The notes under the pieces: generated by a model
Told to the model about the DNA's origin: nothing
Database searches by the model: none
What the model saw: only the letters and a program-made list of their open reading frames with translations
Position numbers and translations under genes: made by a program
In this document: piece after piece, positions 18,719 through 27,454 of the stretch
Position numbering within the stretch: position 1 is the first letter of the stretch
Layout of the letters: every line of letters starts with the position of its first letter
Assembly (NCBI GenBank): GCA_905221605.1
Contig: CAJNDS010000519.1
Coordinates: 40,001-97,500 of the forward strand
DNA length: 57,500 nt
Reading direction: 5' to 3'
Source: Symbiodinium natans
Taxonomy: Eukaryota; Sar; Dinophyceae; Suessiales; Symbiodiniaceae

Positions 18719-18873
18719 GGGTTTAGGGTTTAGGGTTTAGGGTTTAGGGTTTAGGGTTTAGGGTTTAGGGTTGAGGGTTGAGGGTTGAGGGTTGAGGGTT
18801 TAGGGTTTAGGGTTTAGGGTTTAGGGCGTAGGGTTTAGGGTTTAGGGTTTAGGGCGTAGGGTTTAGGATTTAG
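18719..18873. repeat. TTTAGGG array
   Basis: About twenty units with TTGAGGG and GCGTAGGG variants. 18440-18718 holds only further variant heptamers and short AT-poor spacers with no frame I would defend. Confidence 0.95.
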
Positions 18874-19189
18874 GGCTTGGCAGCGTTTTGGGTTTCAGGC
18901 CAGGCCTTCTGGGACATCCATGGCGCAGGGAACTATAGAATAGATTTGAAACCTTTACCTGGGGGGGAACTTGTAAGCCTCTACTTACCTGTGACTTTAT
19001 TTACCTACAATTTAGCAGTAGCTACCCTTAATTAGTAGTTACAGCCCATAAAACTGTACTTATAGAGGGTTTTAGGGTGGAACTACTCACGAGCCCGCAA
19101 GCACTGAAGCCCTCAACCTCGCAAAAGGCCCTCAAGGCCAAAGCCGGAACACTCCCTAAACCCCGCAATCCCAAACCCGGAACCCCAAC

Positions 19190-19630
19190 TCCGTGAACAC
19201 TATAGTATGCAACTATGGCATGCATGATATGCGTGCGTATATGTGTATATGTATGCATGTATGTGTGTATATATATACACATAATTTTCGTATTTGTTTA
19301 GTTATTTTTATTAATTTATGTAATAATGTATTGTTTCTGTTTATTTATTTGTTCATATTTTTGTATTTTATTTATTGATTGTTTTGTTAATTATACGCAT
19401 ATGTTTATATGTCGTTCGTTCATTTTTGTTTAATATATTTTATTCTATAAAACAGTGAAAAAATGTAGGTACATCGGCTAGGTAGCGATGAACACATATA
19501 TATATATATACACATACAGAGATATAGACATAGATAGGGATGTTACTCCCTCTCTGTCTCTCCCTCTCTATATATATATATGTATATATAGTGTTGCTGA
19601 TGTGTTCGTTTCTTTTCGTATTTATCATAC
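19190..19630. other. AT-rich, low-complexity island
   Basis: Strong drop in GC with TGTATATG, TATATA and TTTATTTAT tracts. Open frames within are compositional. It ends in a usable acceptor TTATCATACAG before the exon at 19633, so it may be the 3' part of an intron. Confidence 0.7.
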
Positions 19631-19632
19631 AG

Positions 19633-19712
19633 GCTGCACCTAGCGCGAACGCGCACGTGGAGATGATGTACTGGCGCCACCACCAGGCACACAGAGTTGG
19701 CGGAGAGCTGCG
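19633..19712 (+). CDS. Candidate internal exon
   Basis: After TTATCATACAG: AAPSANAHVEMMYWRHHQAH then RVGGELR; donor CTGCG|GTGTAGGG. Sharp composition change against the AT-rich flank supports a real exon edge. Confidence 0.5.
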
Positions 19713-19763
19713 GTGTAGGGTTTGTTTACCGTTTGGGGCTTTTGTTGCGACTTGCGGCTTTAG

Positions 19764-19770
19764 TTTTTTT

Positions 19771-19802
<32 letters not shown>
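19764..19802. repeat. Poly(T)-poly(G) junction
   Basis: T9 followed by G30. Long glycine/proline frames crossing it are artefacts. Confidence 0.95.
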
Positions 19803-19804
<2 letters not shown>

Positions 19805-19837
19805 GGATCTATATTATTTGGGAGGGCGTGTCAGCAG

Positions 19838-19926
19838 CTTCCCAGGCCGAAAGCCCAAGCCCTCTTGCTTTTTGTCTGGCATCCTTGAGATGCGAGGGCA
19901 ACCCGACACCCAACACGCTTCTGCAG
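19838..19926 (+). CDS. Candidate internal exon
   Basis: TCAGCAG acceptor; ASQAESPSPLAFCLASLR then CEGNPTPNTLLQ; donor TCTGCAG|GGTTTAGGG. Confidence 0.4.
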
Positions 19927-20338
19927 GGTTTAGGGTTTTGGGTTTTGGGTGTTGGGTGTTGGGTTTTGGGTCAAGGTAATGACCTTGAGAAAGAAAATTT
20001 GTGCCCCGATTCTGCAAGGCATATGTAGGTCTAGGGTTTTGGATTTAGGGTTTAGGTCTAGGGTTTAGGGTTTAGGGTCTAGGGTTTAGGGTTCTCAAAC
20101 ATGAAAGGGAGCAGAGAGCAATTAGGTTCATTCCTACATCTTGAGGCTGCATGCTCACCTATTTAGCCTCCATCAAATCGGAGGCCTCAATTCCAATCAA
20201 GCAAGCACCCTAAACCCTAAACCCTCAACACTCAGAAAGCCCGAAAGCCTGATCTTCAGGTTTAGGCGGCAAACCCCGCCTCTTACATCCACAGCATCCT
20301 CGGTTGAGGGATACCCAAGACAATTCGAACCCTTGTGA

Positions 20339-20348
20339 TTTTTTTTTT

Positions 20349-20379
<31 letters not shown>

Positions 20380-20385
20380 GGGGGG
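20339..20385. repeat. Poly(T)-poly(G) junction
   Basis: T20 joined to G27, immediately 3' of an open frame ending QFEPL and TGA at 20336. Confidence 0.95.
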
Positions 20386-20400
20386 TAGCCTAAACCGGAA

Positions 20401-20530
20401 ACCCTAAACCCTAAACCCTGAGCCTTAAACCCGAAACCCGAAACCCTAAACCCTAAACCCTAAACCCTAAACCCTAAACCCTAAACCCTAAACCCTAAAC
20501 CCTAAACCCTAGCCCTAAACCCTAAACCCT
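20401..20530. repeat. CCCTAAA array (left of exon)
   Basis: Ends ACCCTAG, immediately abutting the exon at 20533; its inverted partner starts at 20656. Confidence 0.95.
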
Positions 20531-20532
20531 AG

Positions 20533-20655
20533 AGATGCGGCAACATTTCATGAACGCCGTGACGAGGCCGAGCTGCGTCGGCAAGGGCTTCGCGAGAAGC
20601 GCGAAGCTGAAGAGGCCCGTAGACACTGCGACATGAACATCGAAACCCGGAAAAG
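20533..20655 (+). CDS. Candidate internal exon between inverted arrays
   Basis: Begins right after AAACCCTAG and ends GGAAAAG|GTTTAGGG. 40 codons: DAATFHERRDEAELRRQG, EKREAEEARRHCDMNIE, TRK. Highly charged, coiled-coil-like helix. The best illustration of an exon bounded by CCCTAAA on the left and TTTAGGG on the right. Confidence 0.55.
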
Positions 20656-20848
20656 GTTTAGGGTTTAGGGTTTAGGGTTTAGGGTTTAGGGTTTAGGGTT
20701 TAGGGTTTAGGGTTTAGGGTTTAGGGTTTAGGGTTTATAGGGTTTAGGGTTTAGGGTTTATAGGGCTTAGGGTTTAGGGTTTACGGTTTACGGTTTAATA
20801 GGGCTTAGGGCTTAGGGTTTAGGGTTTAGTGTTTACGGTTTAGGGTTT
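20656..20848. repeat. TTTAGGG array (right of exon)
   Basis: About 26 units, starting in phase as GTTTAGGG at the exon edge. Confidence 0.95.
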
Positions 20849-20904
20849 GGGGAGGTGTTCGTGTGCAGCGTTCTTAGAGCCTCATGCGTTGTTGGGGCTC
20901 ATGG

Positions 20905-21009
20905 CCTGGGGGGGGAGAGAAGGAGGTGAAATCTATATTTGGGTATGGAGTTCAAGCCTTTTGGAAGTTCTTTGAATACGGCAGTATCTTTCAATCTTCA
21001 CATTTTCCA
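20905..21009 (+). CDS. Candidate exon
   Basis: KSIFGYGVQAFWKFFEYGS then IFQSSHFP with a canonical GTAAG donor at 21010. Aromatic-rich. The left edge is a G-rich stretch and not fixed. From 21010 to 21425 I see only heptamer variants. Confidence 0.4.
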
Positions 21010-21425
21010 GTAAGCCCTCAACCCTCTACAACTCCGAAACATAAACCACAAACCATACACCCACACAAACCCTGAGCGCCCCAGAACCCCCGAATTCACG
21101 GGGCGCATGAACCTTTCTGTAGGGTTTAGGCTTTAGGGCTTTCTCATTTCCTCAACTTCTCACCCAAAACCCTAAACCCTTAAAGCCTAAAGCCTAAAAC
21201 CCCGAAACCCCACAACCCTAAAACCCTAAACCCTACTAAGATCCTCTATGTCAAAGGCTTTTTAGGGCTTTTAGGGTGTTTAGTTTGGCTTCGAGGGTTT
21301 TTGGGGGCTTTTTTACGGCCCCAAAGCCCTTAACCCTAAACCCTAAACCCTAAACCCTAAACCCTAAACCCTAAACCCTAAACCCTAAACCCCAAAGTCC
21401 CTTAAACCCTGGAGTCAAAAGGTAG

Positions 21426-21503
21426 CCGAGTGCACCTTCCGGCCGAATCTCTCGGCCCGGCGCGCGAAGTCGGCGGAGAACCTCCGCTGGGGCCCGATGC
21501 CAG
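21426..21503 (+). CDS. Candidate internal exon with CTFxP motif
   Basis: AAAAGGTAG acceptor; ECTFRPNLSARRAKSAENL then RWGPMP; donor ATGCCAG|GTTTAGGG. The CTF(R/K)P pattern recurs in the exon at 47185-47233 (CTFKPDVRQSGKRWRG), which suggests a repeated protein motif. Family not identified. Confidence 0.5.
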
Positions 21504-21612
21504 GTTTAGGGTTTAGGGTTTAGGGTTTAGGGTTTAGGGTTTAGGGTTTAGGGTTTAGGGTTTAGGGTTTAGGGTTTAGGGTTTAGGGTTTAGGGCCTAG
21601 GGTTTAGGGTTT
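21504..21612. repeat. TTTAGGG array
   Basis: About fifteen near-perfect units. Confidence 0.95.
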
Positions 21613-21871
21613 GGGGATTAAAGGTTTAAGGCTTGGGGTTTAAAGGTTTACGGTTTAGGTTTGTTTTGGGTTTAGGGGGATTTGGGGGCTCGTGGGTTTA
21701 GGGTCTAGGGTTTGGGAGGCTTATTTAGCGTACTTAGGTTTCAGGGCGCGTTTAGAGTTTGCCTTTTTTTGGGGGGGCGAGAAGGGAGAAGGATTTAGGG
21801 TTTAGGGTCTAGGTTCACTGGCTGAGCCTCAGAAGCTTGGGAAGTTGAGTGTCATGGACCGAAAAGGCTGT

Positions 21872-21932
21872 CCTTACGGGGTCCTCAGGATAAAGGGGTC
21901 CTACATATTGTCGGAAACCCCCATATATACAT
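21872..21932. mobile_element. Foldback element, family F (short)
   Basis: CTTACGGGGTCCTCAGGATAAAGGGG and GTCGGAAACCCCCATAT, a deleted copy. Confidence 0.55.
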
Positions 21933-22033
21933 ATTTGTATATATGTACATATGATCGGTTGGCGTATAGCTTTTTGGTTGCGGGTAAGAGGTAGAGGCGT
22001 TGTGATAGAGGTTGTAAAGACTCTTGCTCTTCG

Positions 22034-22163
22034 CAGAGAGAGAGAGAGAGAGACGGAGGGAGAGAGAGAGAGAGCGAGAGGGAGAGCGAGAGCGAGAGCG
22101 AGAGAGAGAGAGAGAGAGAGAGCGAGAGCGAGAGCGAGAGCGACAGAGAGAGAGAGAGAGAGT
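22034..22163. repeat. GA-rich microsatellite
   Basis: GAGAGA with interspersed GAGCGA units. All overlapping ORFs (Arg/Glu on +, Ser/Leu on -) are produced by it. Confidence 0.95.
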
Positions 22164-22196
22164 ACGGCGACCTCGCAAGAAGAGCACAAGGTCAAG

Positions 22197-22319
22197 AATG
22201 CCGATCGAGCTATTAAGCCTGTCAGTGGGAGCGCGTGAGATCTCGGATTGCCACAGTGACTGGTCCCCTGTGTTGCTATATGGGTACATCAAGATGCGTG
22301 AGCATTCTTGTTTAATTTA
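22197..22319 (+). CDS. Candidate terminal exon
   Basis: MPIELLSLSVGAREISDCHS, DWSPVLLYGYIKMREHSC, LI and TAG, 40 codons. A second frame (KVKNADRAIKPVSGSA) overlaps its start. Confidence 0.35.
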
Positions 22320-22382
22320 GCCCTTAACCCTAAAATGCCAACGCCCCAAAACCCTGAAACCCAACCAGACACCCACAACACG

Positions 22383-22416
22383 ATGGCCCCAAGTGCGGAC
22401 TGTTTAGGTATTAAAG
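22383..22416 (+). CDS. Candidate first exon
   Basis: ATG followed by APSADCLGIK and then ATTAAAG|GGTTTAGGG. Very short, but a start codon in a segment with no upstream in-frame continuation fits a 5' coding exon. Confidence 0.3.
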
Positions 22417-22579
22417 GGTTTAGGGCTTAGGGTTTAGGGTTTAGGGTTTAGGGTTTAGGGTTCAGAGTTTAGGGTTTAGGGTTTAGGGTTTAGGGAGCAA
22501 CACCGCAAGGATGAGATGCCTCGGAGAAGGGACTGTGGCCACAGTACCATTCAAGCTAAAGCCCCTGCAACGCAACCCC

Positions 22580-22740
22580 CTAAAACCTATACGATCCTGT
22601 ACCATATCGGGTTTAGGGTGTAAGTGGTTTAGGGTTCACCCCCCCCCCCCCCCCCAAACCCAGTACCCCATAAACCCTATACGATCCTGTACCATATAGG
22701 GTTTAGGGTGTATAGGGGCTTTAGGGTTCACCCCCCTAAA
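22580..22740. repeat. Tandem duplication around ACGATCCTGTACCATA
   Basis: CTATACGATCCTGTACCATAT(C/A)GGGTTTAGGGTGTA..GGTTCACCCCC occurs twice about 95 bp apart, with a C18 run expanded in the first copy; a third fragment TATCCTGTACCATA lies near 22770. Confidence 0.85.
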
Positions 22741-23065
22741 CCCAACACTAGGTTATTACCGTACACCCTATATCCTGTACCATAGAAGCCCTGGACCATG
22801 TAGACTGCTCGGCTTACACTAGCCAGTTTCAGCTTTGATAAACTATTGGGGCTTTGGGAATACGAGAAAGAAACCTAGGTTCGGAGCCCTGTAAGAATCC
22901 TGCACATGCTGCCTGAAGCCCCGTTCCATTCACACCTTGAACCTTTAACCCCAAGCCCTAGACCCCCAAAATAGGGTTTAGGGTTTAGGGTTTAGGGTGT
23001 AGGGTTTAGGGTTCAAGGTTTCAACCGCAAACCCCAGACCTTAAACCCTAAACCCCACGCCGCAG

Positions 23066-23140
23066 CTGTCGAGCTTGCTGCAGGGCCTCAGAACATGGGT
23101 TTTCACGCAAATCGCATGCAGATCCCTGACCTTCGACAAG
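23066..23140 (+). CDS. Candidate internal exon
   Basis: ACGCCGCAG acceptor; VELAAGPQNMGFHANRMQ then IPDLRQ; donor CGACAAG|GTTCAGGG. Confidence 0.45.
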
Positions 23141-23574
23141 GTTCAGGGTTCAGGGTTCGGGGTTTAGGGTTTAGGGTTTAGGGTTCAGGGTTTAGGGTTT
23201 AGGGTTTAGGGTGCCCATTTTTGTCTCGGGAGGGTGGCCGTGCATTCGATCAGCGCCTTAGCTCCTCCATCAGCTGGGGGCCATGCTGTCCTTGACGGAA
23301 TCACTCGACGCGGCCTTTATGGGCAGAGGTCCGCCCTACACCCCCAGGGTTTTGGGTTGAGGGCTTAGGGACTTAATCAGGGCCTAGGGTTTAGGGTCTA
23401 GGGTTTAGGGTTTAGGGTTTGGGGTTTAGGGGTTGGCTTACGGAGTTCAGGGGTTGACTCTCAAGGGTCAAGACCATCTTGCTTGAGCCATCTTCTCCCA
23501 AGATGTCCCCTTTGCACCCCAAACCTTAAACCCCAAACCCCAAACGCGAAACCCGAACCCCAGGTGGGTTCGCT

Positions 23575-23690
23575 CAGGTTCCCCCAGGTTTTGCGGGAGT
23601 CTGGGGTTTGCGAAGATCAAGGGATTGAGGCTTTAGACGGAATCGCCAACCCCATTCTTTGTAACCCGCGCATGCGAGCCTTTTGCCTTT
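23575..23690 (+). CDS. Candidate exon
   Basis: SLRFPQVLRESGVCEDQG then IEALDGIANPILCNPRMR and AFCLWGF before a GGTTTTGGG-type block. Several AG acceptors are available. Confidence 0.35.
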
Positions 23691-23929
23691 GGGGGTTCAG
23701 GTTTTTAGGGATTAGGGAATTGGGTTTGGGTTTTCAATTTAGGTATTTGTGTTTTGGGTGTAGGGGTTTGGGTTTAGAGATTTGGGTTTTGGGTTTTAGG
23801 AATTTGGGTTTAGAGGTTTGTGTTTGGGGGTTTTGGGGTTTGAGGGTTTTGGGGGTTTTGGGGTTTTGGGGTTTTGGGTTTTGGATTTTGGGCTTGGGGT
23901 TTGGGGTTTATCTGCCCCCCGAATTGCCC

Positions 23930-24129
23930 GTCTCCTCCGAAGCAGTAGCCTGTGCAACTTTGTCGAAGGAATCTTTGCAAAATGGCAGATAGCTGATAAG
24001 ACGCTCGACCCCTTACCATACAACAAGACAGCCCAGACGTTTGCTCATTCTCGACTCTGCCTGCTGACTTCAAGTATCAACTATTTCAGCAGGGTGTGGC
24101 GCTTAAGGGTCCAGAAAGTTGGGGTTTAG
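23930..24129 (+). CDS. Candidate terminal exon
   Basis: About 65 codons to TAG at 24127: LCNFVEGIFAKWQIADKTL, PYNKTAQTFAHSRLCLL, SINYFSRVWRLRVQK. No low complexity. Left edge near the CTCCGAAGCAG acceptor. The stop TAG lies in a TTTAG heptamer remnant. Confidence 0.45.
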
Positions 24130-24130
24130 T

Positions 24131-24478
24131 GCGGAAAGGAAGGAAAGGCAGAAAAAGAAAGGAAGTAAGGGAAGGAAGGGAAGGAAGGGAAGGAAAGGAA
24201 GGAAAGGAAGCAAAGGAAGGAAAGAAAGGAAATGAAGGAGAGGAAGGAAAGGAAGGAAAGGAAGGAGAGGAAGGAAAGGACGGAAAGGAAGGAAGGGAAG
24301 GGAAGGAAAGGAAGGAAAGGAAGGAAAAGAAGGAAAGGAAGGAAAGGAAGGAAAGGAAGGAAAGCAAGGAAAGGAAGGAAAGGAAGGAAAGGAAGGAAAG
24401 GAAGGACAGGAAGGAAAGGAATGGAAAGGAATGGAAAGGAAGGGAAAGGAAAGGAAAGGAAGGAAAGGAAGTAATGGA
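24131..24478. repeat. GGAAGGAAAG purine minisatellite
   Basis: Nearly 350 bp of uninterrupted purines on the + strand in 9-10 bp units, fading into GAAAAGCAAT units to about 24570. The Phe/Ser/Pro frames on the minus strand and Lys/Glu/Gly frames on the plus strand are repeat products, not genes. Confidence 0.98.
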
Positions 24479-24627
24479 ACGAACGGAAGGACAAGTAATG
24501 AAAAGCAATAGAATGTAATGAAAAGCAATGAAAAGAAATGAACAGCAATGAAAAGTAAAGTAAGAAACGAAACTAAGCAAAAGGGAAGCAAAAGGCAGGA
24601 AAGGCATGAGAACAATATGCACTTCGC

Positions 24628-24789
24628 ATGAGTTGCTATTGGGCCTCGAGAGAGGATTCCTATTCAGATGACAAGGAAATAGTTGTTTCCCTACCCATTG
24701 ATCGGAAGGCACTGCATCCTCTTTTAACTTGTGTAGTTTCAGAAGGAAAACTTCTGCTTCCCCTGCATGTTAAAATGCATTTGATTTAG
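24628..24789 (+). CDS. Small ATG ORF or exon
   Basis: 53 residues from ATG to TAG: MSCYWASREDSYSDDKEIVV, then SLPIDRKALHPLLTCVV and KLLLPLHVKMHLI. The stop is the TAG of the first TTTAGGG unit. No domain recognised. Confidence 0.4.
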   Translation: MSCYWASREDSYSDDKEIVVSLPIDRKALHPLLTCVVSEGKLLLPLHVKMHLI

Positions 24790-24820
24790 GGTTTAGGGTT
24801 TAGGGTTTAGGGTTAAAAAT

Positions 24821-24991
24821 ATGATGGAACCGAAAGCCTCCCATAAACCACAGAGGAATTGCAGGGCGTCGGTTCAGGTTTACAGGACGTGGATGTTCCA
24901 ATTATTGGAATATGGAGGAAACATATGTTTTACCTTTCACAGCGATGAAAAGATACCTGAAGGCTCCTACGTAGTACCTTTTTTGGAGTAG
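24821..24991 (+). CDS. Small ATG ORF or exon
   Basis: 56 residues from ATG directly after a heptamer block to TAG: MMEPKASHKPQRNCRASVQV, YRTWMFQLLEYGGNICFTF, HSDEKIPEGSYVVPFLE. Balanced composition. Adjacent to the ORF at 24628 on the same strand. Confidence 0.4.
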   Translation: MMEPKASHKPQRNCRASVQVYRTWMFQLLEYGGNICFTFHSDEKIPEGSYVVPFLE

Positions 24992-25096
24992 TATACTCGG
25001 CTTGTCCCAGTTGCGGATACTTACAGGTACGTGTCGCACGGCTTCTCCGAAATAGGTTTAGGGTTTAGGGTTTAGGGTTTAGGGTTTAGGGTTTAG

Positions 25097-25184
25097 GGAA
25101 CTATTAGGACGTCGGGTGGGTTTCGAGATTCTCCAGTCTGAAGTGGAACGTGACCGTAAACTTCACCAAGGAGGGTGCCTCCAG
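25097..25184 (+). CDS. Candidate internal exon
   Basis: After a heptamer TTTAG, frame ELLGRRVGFEILQSEVERD then RKLHQGGCLQ, donor CTCCAG|GTTTAAA. Confidence 0.45.
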
Positions 25185-25315
25185 GTTTAAAAGAAGACCG
25201 GTCAAAGAGTGAGCTCCATTTTGATATGCCATGGATGCCTCCAATCTGAAACCCGAAATCCTAAACCCTAAACCCTAAACCCTAAACCTTAAACCAATCC
25301 AAAGGAGGTCCGCAG

Positions 25316-25419
25316 AGGACGGCTGCATCTCCATGACGCGTGCTAAGCCGAGCTGTGCTTCATCACCTCATCGTCGTCCGTCCCAATCACTTCTCGCCAA
25401 GAGGGCCCCGGTGCCTTGA
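25316..25419 (+). CDS. Candidate terminal exon
   Basis: GGTCCGCAG acceptor; DGCISMTRAKPSCASSPHR then RPSQSLLAKRAPVP and TGA at 25417. Confidence 0.4.
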
Positions 25420-25600
25420 TTGGGATATTTAGGGTTTAGGGTTTCGGGTTCAGGGTTTAGGGTTTAGGGTTTAGGGATATTTGGGCCCTTTTAGAGCTAC
25501 AAGGGCCGTTTGGGAATGTCGCACGATTCAAGGTAAACTCTTGAAACGCCTGAGAGCGCGAACCTCTCCTGGGGCCCCTGCGACCTGATGGGCTATATGA

Positions 25601-25789
25601 CTGAGAAGACTTTGCGGCGGCTGCGTTGATGTTTTCGAACTTCTGCAGAATGACAGCCCCGTCCGCCCAAACACCAAGGCTTCCTGCACACCGCAGCTTT
25701 TAATTGAGAACGGGAGCATGCTGCTAGCTGAGCGACCCTTCGATGAAACGGCAAGGTTTCCACGCGTGATCTCCGCAAGAACTAAGTAG
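25601..25789 (+). CDS. Candidate terminal exon
   Basis: Open 62 codons to TAG: CGGCVDVFELLQNDSPVRP, NTKASCTPQLLIENGSML, AERPFDETARFPRVISARTK. No low complexity and no heptamers. Last exon-like piece before the AT-rich island that follows. Confidence 0.5.
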   Translation: MRRLCGGCVDVFELLQNDSPVRPNTKASCTPQLLIENGSMLLAERPFDETARFPRVISARTK

Positions 25790-26269
25790 TGCTGAAGATG
25801 CCTCCATGCTGTTGTATAGTAGGAATGAAAGTTCGTGACTCATGAATATTATAGATAAAATTGTAAGAGGAAACTTCTCAGAGCAGCTAGACAATACAAT
25901 ATATGGAATATCAACATATAGTAATATTAACCCATTAGTGTATCACTATATGCATACATCAATATAAGAATAAACTGATATACTAATACTAATACAATCT
26001 ATATATATATGTATGTATATGGTCACCCCCTTTGCCATGATCCATATGGGTCCTTTTCTTGCTTTCAGTTCTGCACCTGTGCTTACTTACACCTGTGGTT
26101 GAAGTGAAACACACCGGTATTTACGACAGTTCCTTGTCTTGCCATGTCTGAAGCTACAACTTGTTATCCATTACATATCGTTTTAAAAAGAGGAATCTAC
26201 AAGCAGAATCCGTTTGTGGATTTGGGTTTTGTGCGGCTTGCTCATCTCTGTTATTCCCTCTACAATAAC

Positions 26270-26277
26270 TATAAATA
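26270..26277 (+). promoter_or_regulatory. TATA-type promoter in viral island
   Basis: TATAAATA about 100 bp upstream of the ATG at 26376, followed by CACACCTTCTTGAAC. TATA boxes of this form are not typical of dinoflagellate host genes, so it fits a foreign element. Confidence 0.4.
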
Positions 26278-26375
26278 CACACCTTCTTGAACTTCAACAT
26301 TATTCGTCAATTAGATAAATTACTTTATAACCCATTCTATATATAAAGCACTTAACACAAGAAGCACACTACATC

Positions 26376-26531
26376 ATGAAGTTAGAGACGAATTAGCGGG
26401 GAAAGAGACATTCTTAACGGACACGCAAGGGCTTGAAAGTATCGCCTGAGAATCCTGACGGGATATATCAAAATGGTTGTGTTTTATACATTGCTGGGGC
26501 TGAAGCGGTAGAGATGTTTATGGTGATTTAA
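26376..26531 (+). pseudogene. Decayed viral ORF
   Basis: From ATG 26376 the frame meets early stops but then reads GLKVSPENPDGIYQNGC and VLYIAGAEAVEMFMVI to TAA. An overlapping frame holds HEVRDELAGKETFLTDTQG. Two coherent fragments in different frames suggest at least one frameshift. Confidence 0.35.
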
Positions 26532-26824
26532 AACTACCTTTATGGAAGACGCAACAGACTCAGCGTCAGAAAGATGTAGATAAGTTCACTCAGAAGTAGA
26601 TGGTTAAAACAATCTGGAATACTGATGTTATAAGTCATAGTTTAGGTTCAGCGTTGGGACAACAGATAAACAATGATTATGGCAATGTGTTCAGAAGTCG
26701 TAGTTATGGTTCTCCTTTTGTATCAGGACAACGACCAGAAGACACTAGGACAAATTTAAGAATACGACAAGCAGGAGGCCCGGTTAGTATGCTTGATAAA
26801 AGAAGCGTATATATATATATATAA
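26504..26824 (+). pseudogene. Viral ORF fragment, possible structural gene
   Basis: Frame RDVYGDLKLPLWKTQQTQ to an in-frame TAG at 26597, then ATG at 26600 and 74 codons including HSLGSALGQQINNDYGN and PEDTRTNLRIRQAGG before a TA microsatellite. Immediately upstream of the capsid-like fragment, where such viruses often carry other virion genes. Function unknown. Confidence 0.4.
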
Positions 26825-26959
26825 CAAACATTATACCCTCTACAAAATCATTCTTATGAAGGTATAGGCAATGTTATAACCAAAGCAGGAAGTCTACGAA
26901 AACCGAAGAAGAGTTTTTATGTTGCAACAGTTTGATTCAACAATCTAAAGAATATTTAA

Positions 26960-27175
26960 CCATTAATAATATTTCATCAGAAAGCAACAACATGCGAACA
27001 ACTAGAGAAACCGAAGAAAGAGAATACACTTAAACAACATGCTTACGAAGAGATGAGAAAGTTAGTTGAACACAATTAAGTAGATGAAGCAGTTAAGGAG
27101 GTGAAAGATAAGAAGAAGAACAATAGTATTGAAAATTCATTTAATTTTGGATTATTTGATTCGAAAGAAGTTTAA
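26960..27175 (+). pseudogene. Viral ORF fragment, Lys/Glu-rich
   Basis: EKPKKENTLKQHAYEEMRKL then an in-frame TAA at 27077 and VDEAVKEVKDKKKNNS, ENSFNFGLFDSKEV, TAA at 27173. Natural-looking C terminus. Same frame as the fragments on either side. Confidence 0.35.
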
Positions 27176-27440
27176 GTATGTTTAATTCAATTACCTTTGC
27201 TATTTATATATAATGGAAAATTTAGTCCCGGAGATATCCTCATTGATAATTTAAGTTTTACATTGCACAAAGGTAGTTCTTATATTAATTGTCAAGGGTG
27301 TAAGAATAAAATGATTGTTGGATTTAAGCCATTGTGTGGCCTCTACTCACAATTTAGAGATCTGCCGCTAAAATGTATGGGAACAATTGAATTAGAATTA
27401 GTAGCTAATGCTACTGATTGCCTTAATTATCGCAGTCAGA
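27176..27440 (+). pseudogene. Major capsid protein-like fragment (polinton-like virus)
   Basis: About 85 codons: LPLLFIYNGKFSPGDILI, then GFKPLCGLYSQFRDLPLK and MGTIELELVANATDCLN. The run F-K-P-L-x-G-L-x-x-Q-x-x-x-L-P-L-K followed by (I/L)-E-L-E-L-V resembles the conserved central segment of double jelly-roll capsid proteins of polintons and polinton-like viruses. Complete proteins of this class are several hundred residues, so this is a truncated piece that runs directly into the palindrome repeats. Recognition is from memory of the family pattern and has not been searched. Confidence 0.6.
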
Positions 27441-27454
27441 AGTTCAAGAGATTT

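Larger units (their letters stand above)
25790..27445. mobile_element. AT-rich insertion, degraded polinton-like virus
   Basis: Sharp fall in GC, absence of heptamers, a TATA-type promoter, and a chain of hydrophilic frames ending in a capsid-like fragment. Bounded on the right by the CTCGAGCCGG palindrome repeats. The left boundary is put at the composition change; no terminal inverted repeat was found by eye. Confidence 0.55.

Noticed and set aside
21815-22320. Ser/Leu/Ala and Arg/Glu ORFs
   Set aside because: Products of the GAGAGA/GAGCGA microsatellite, except the terminal 40 codons listed separately.
24086-24712. Long Phe/Ser/Pro ORFs on minus and Lys/Glu ORFs on plus
   Set aside because: They are translations of the GGAAGGAAAG minisatellite in successive frames.
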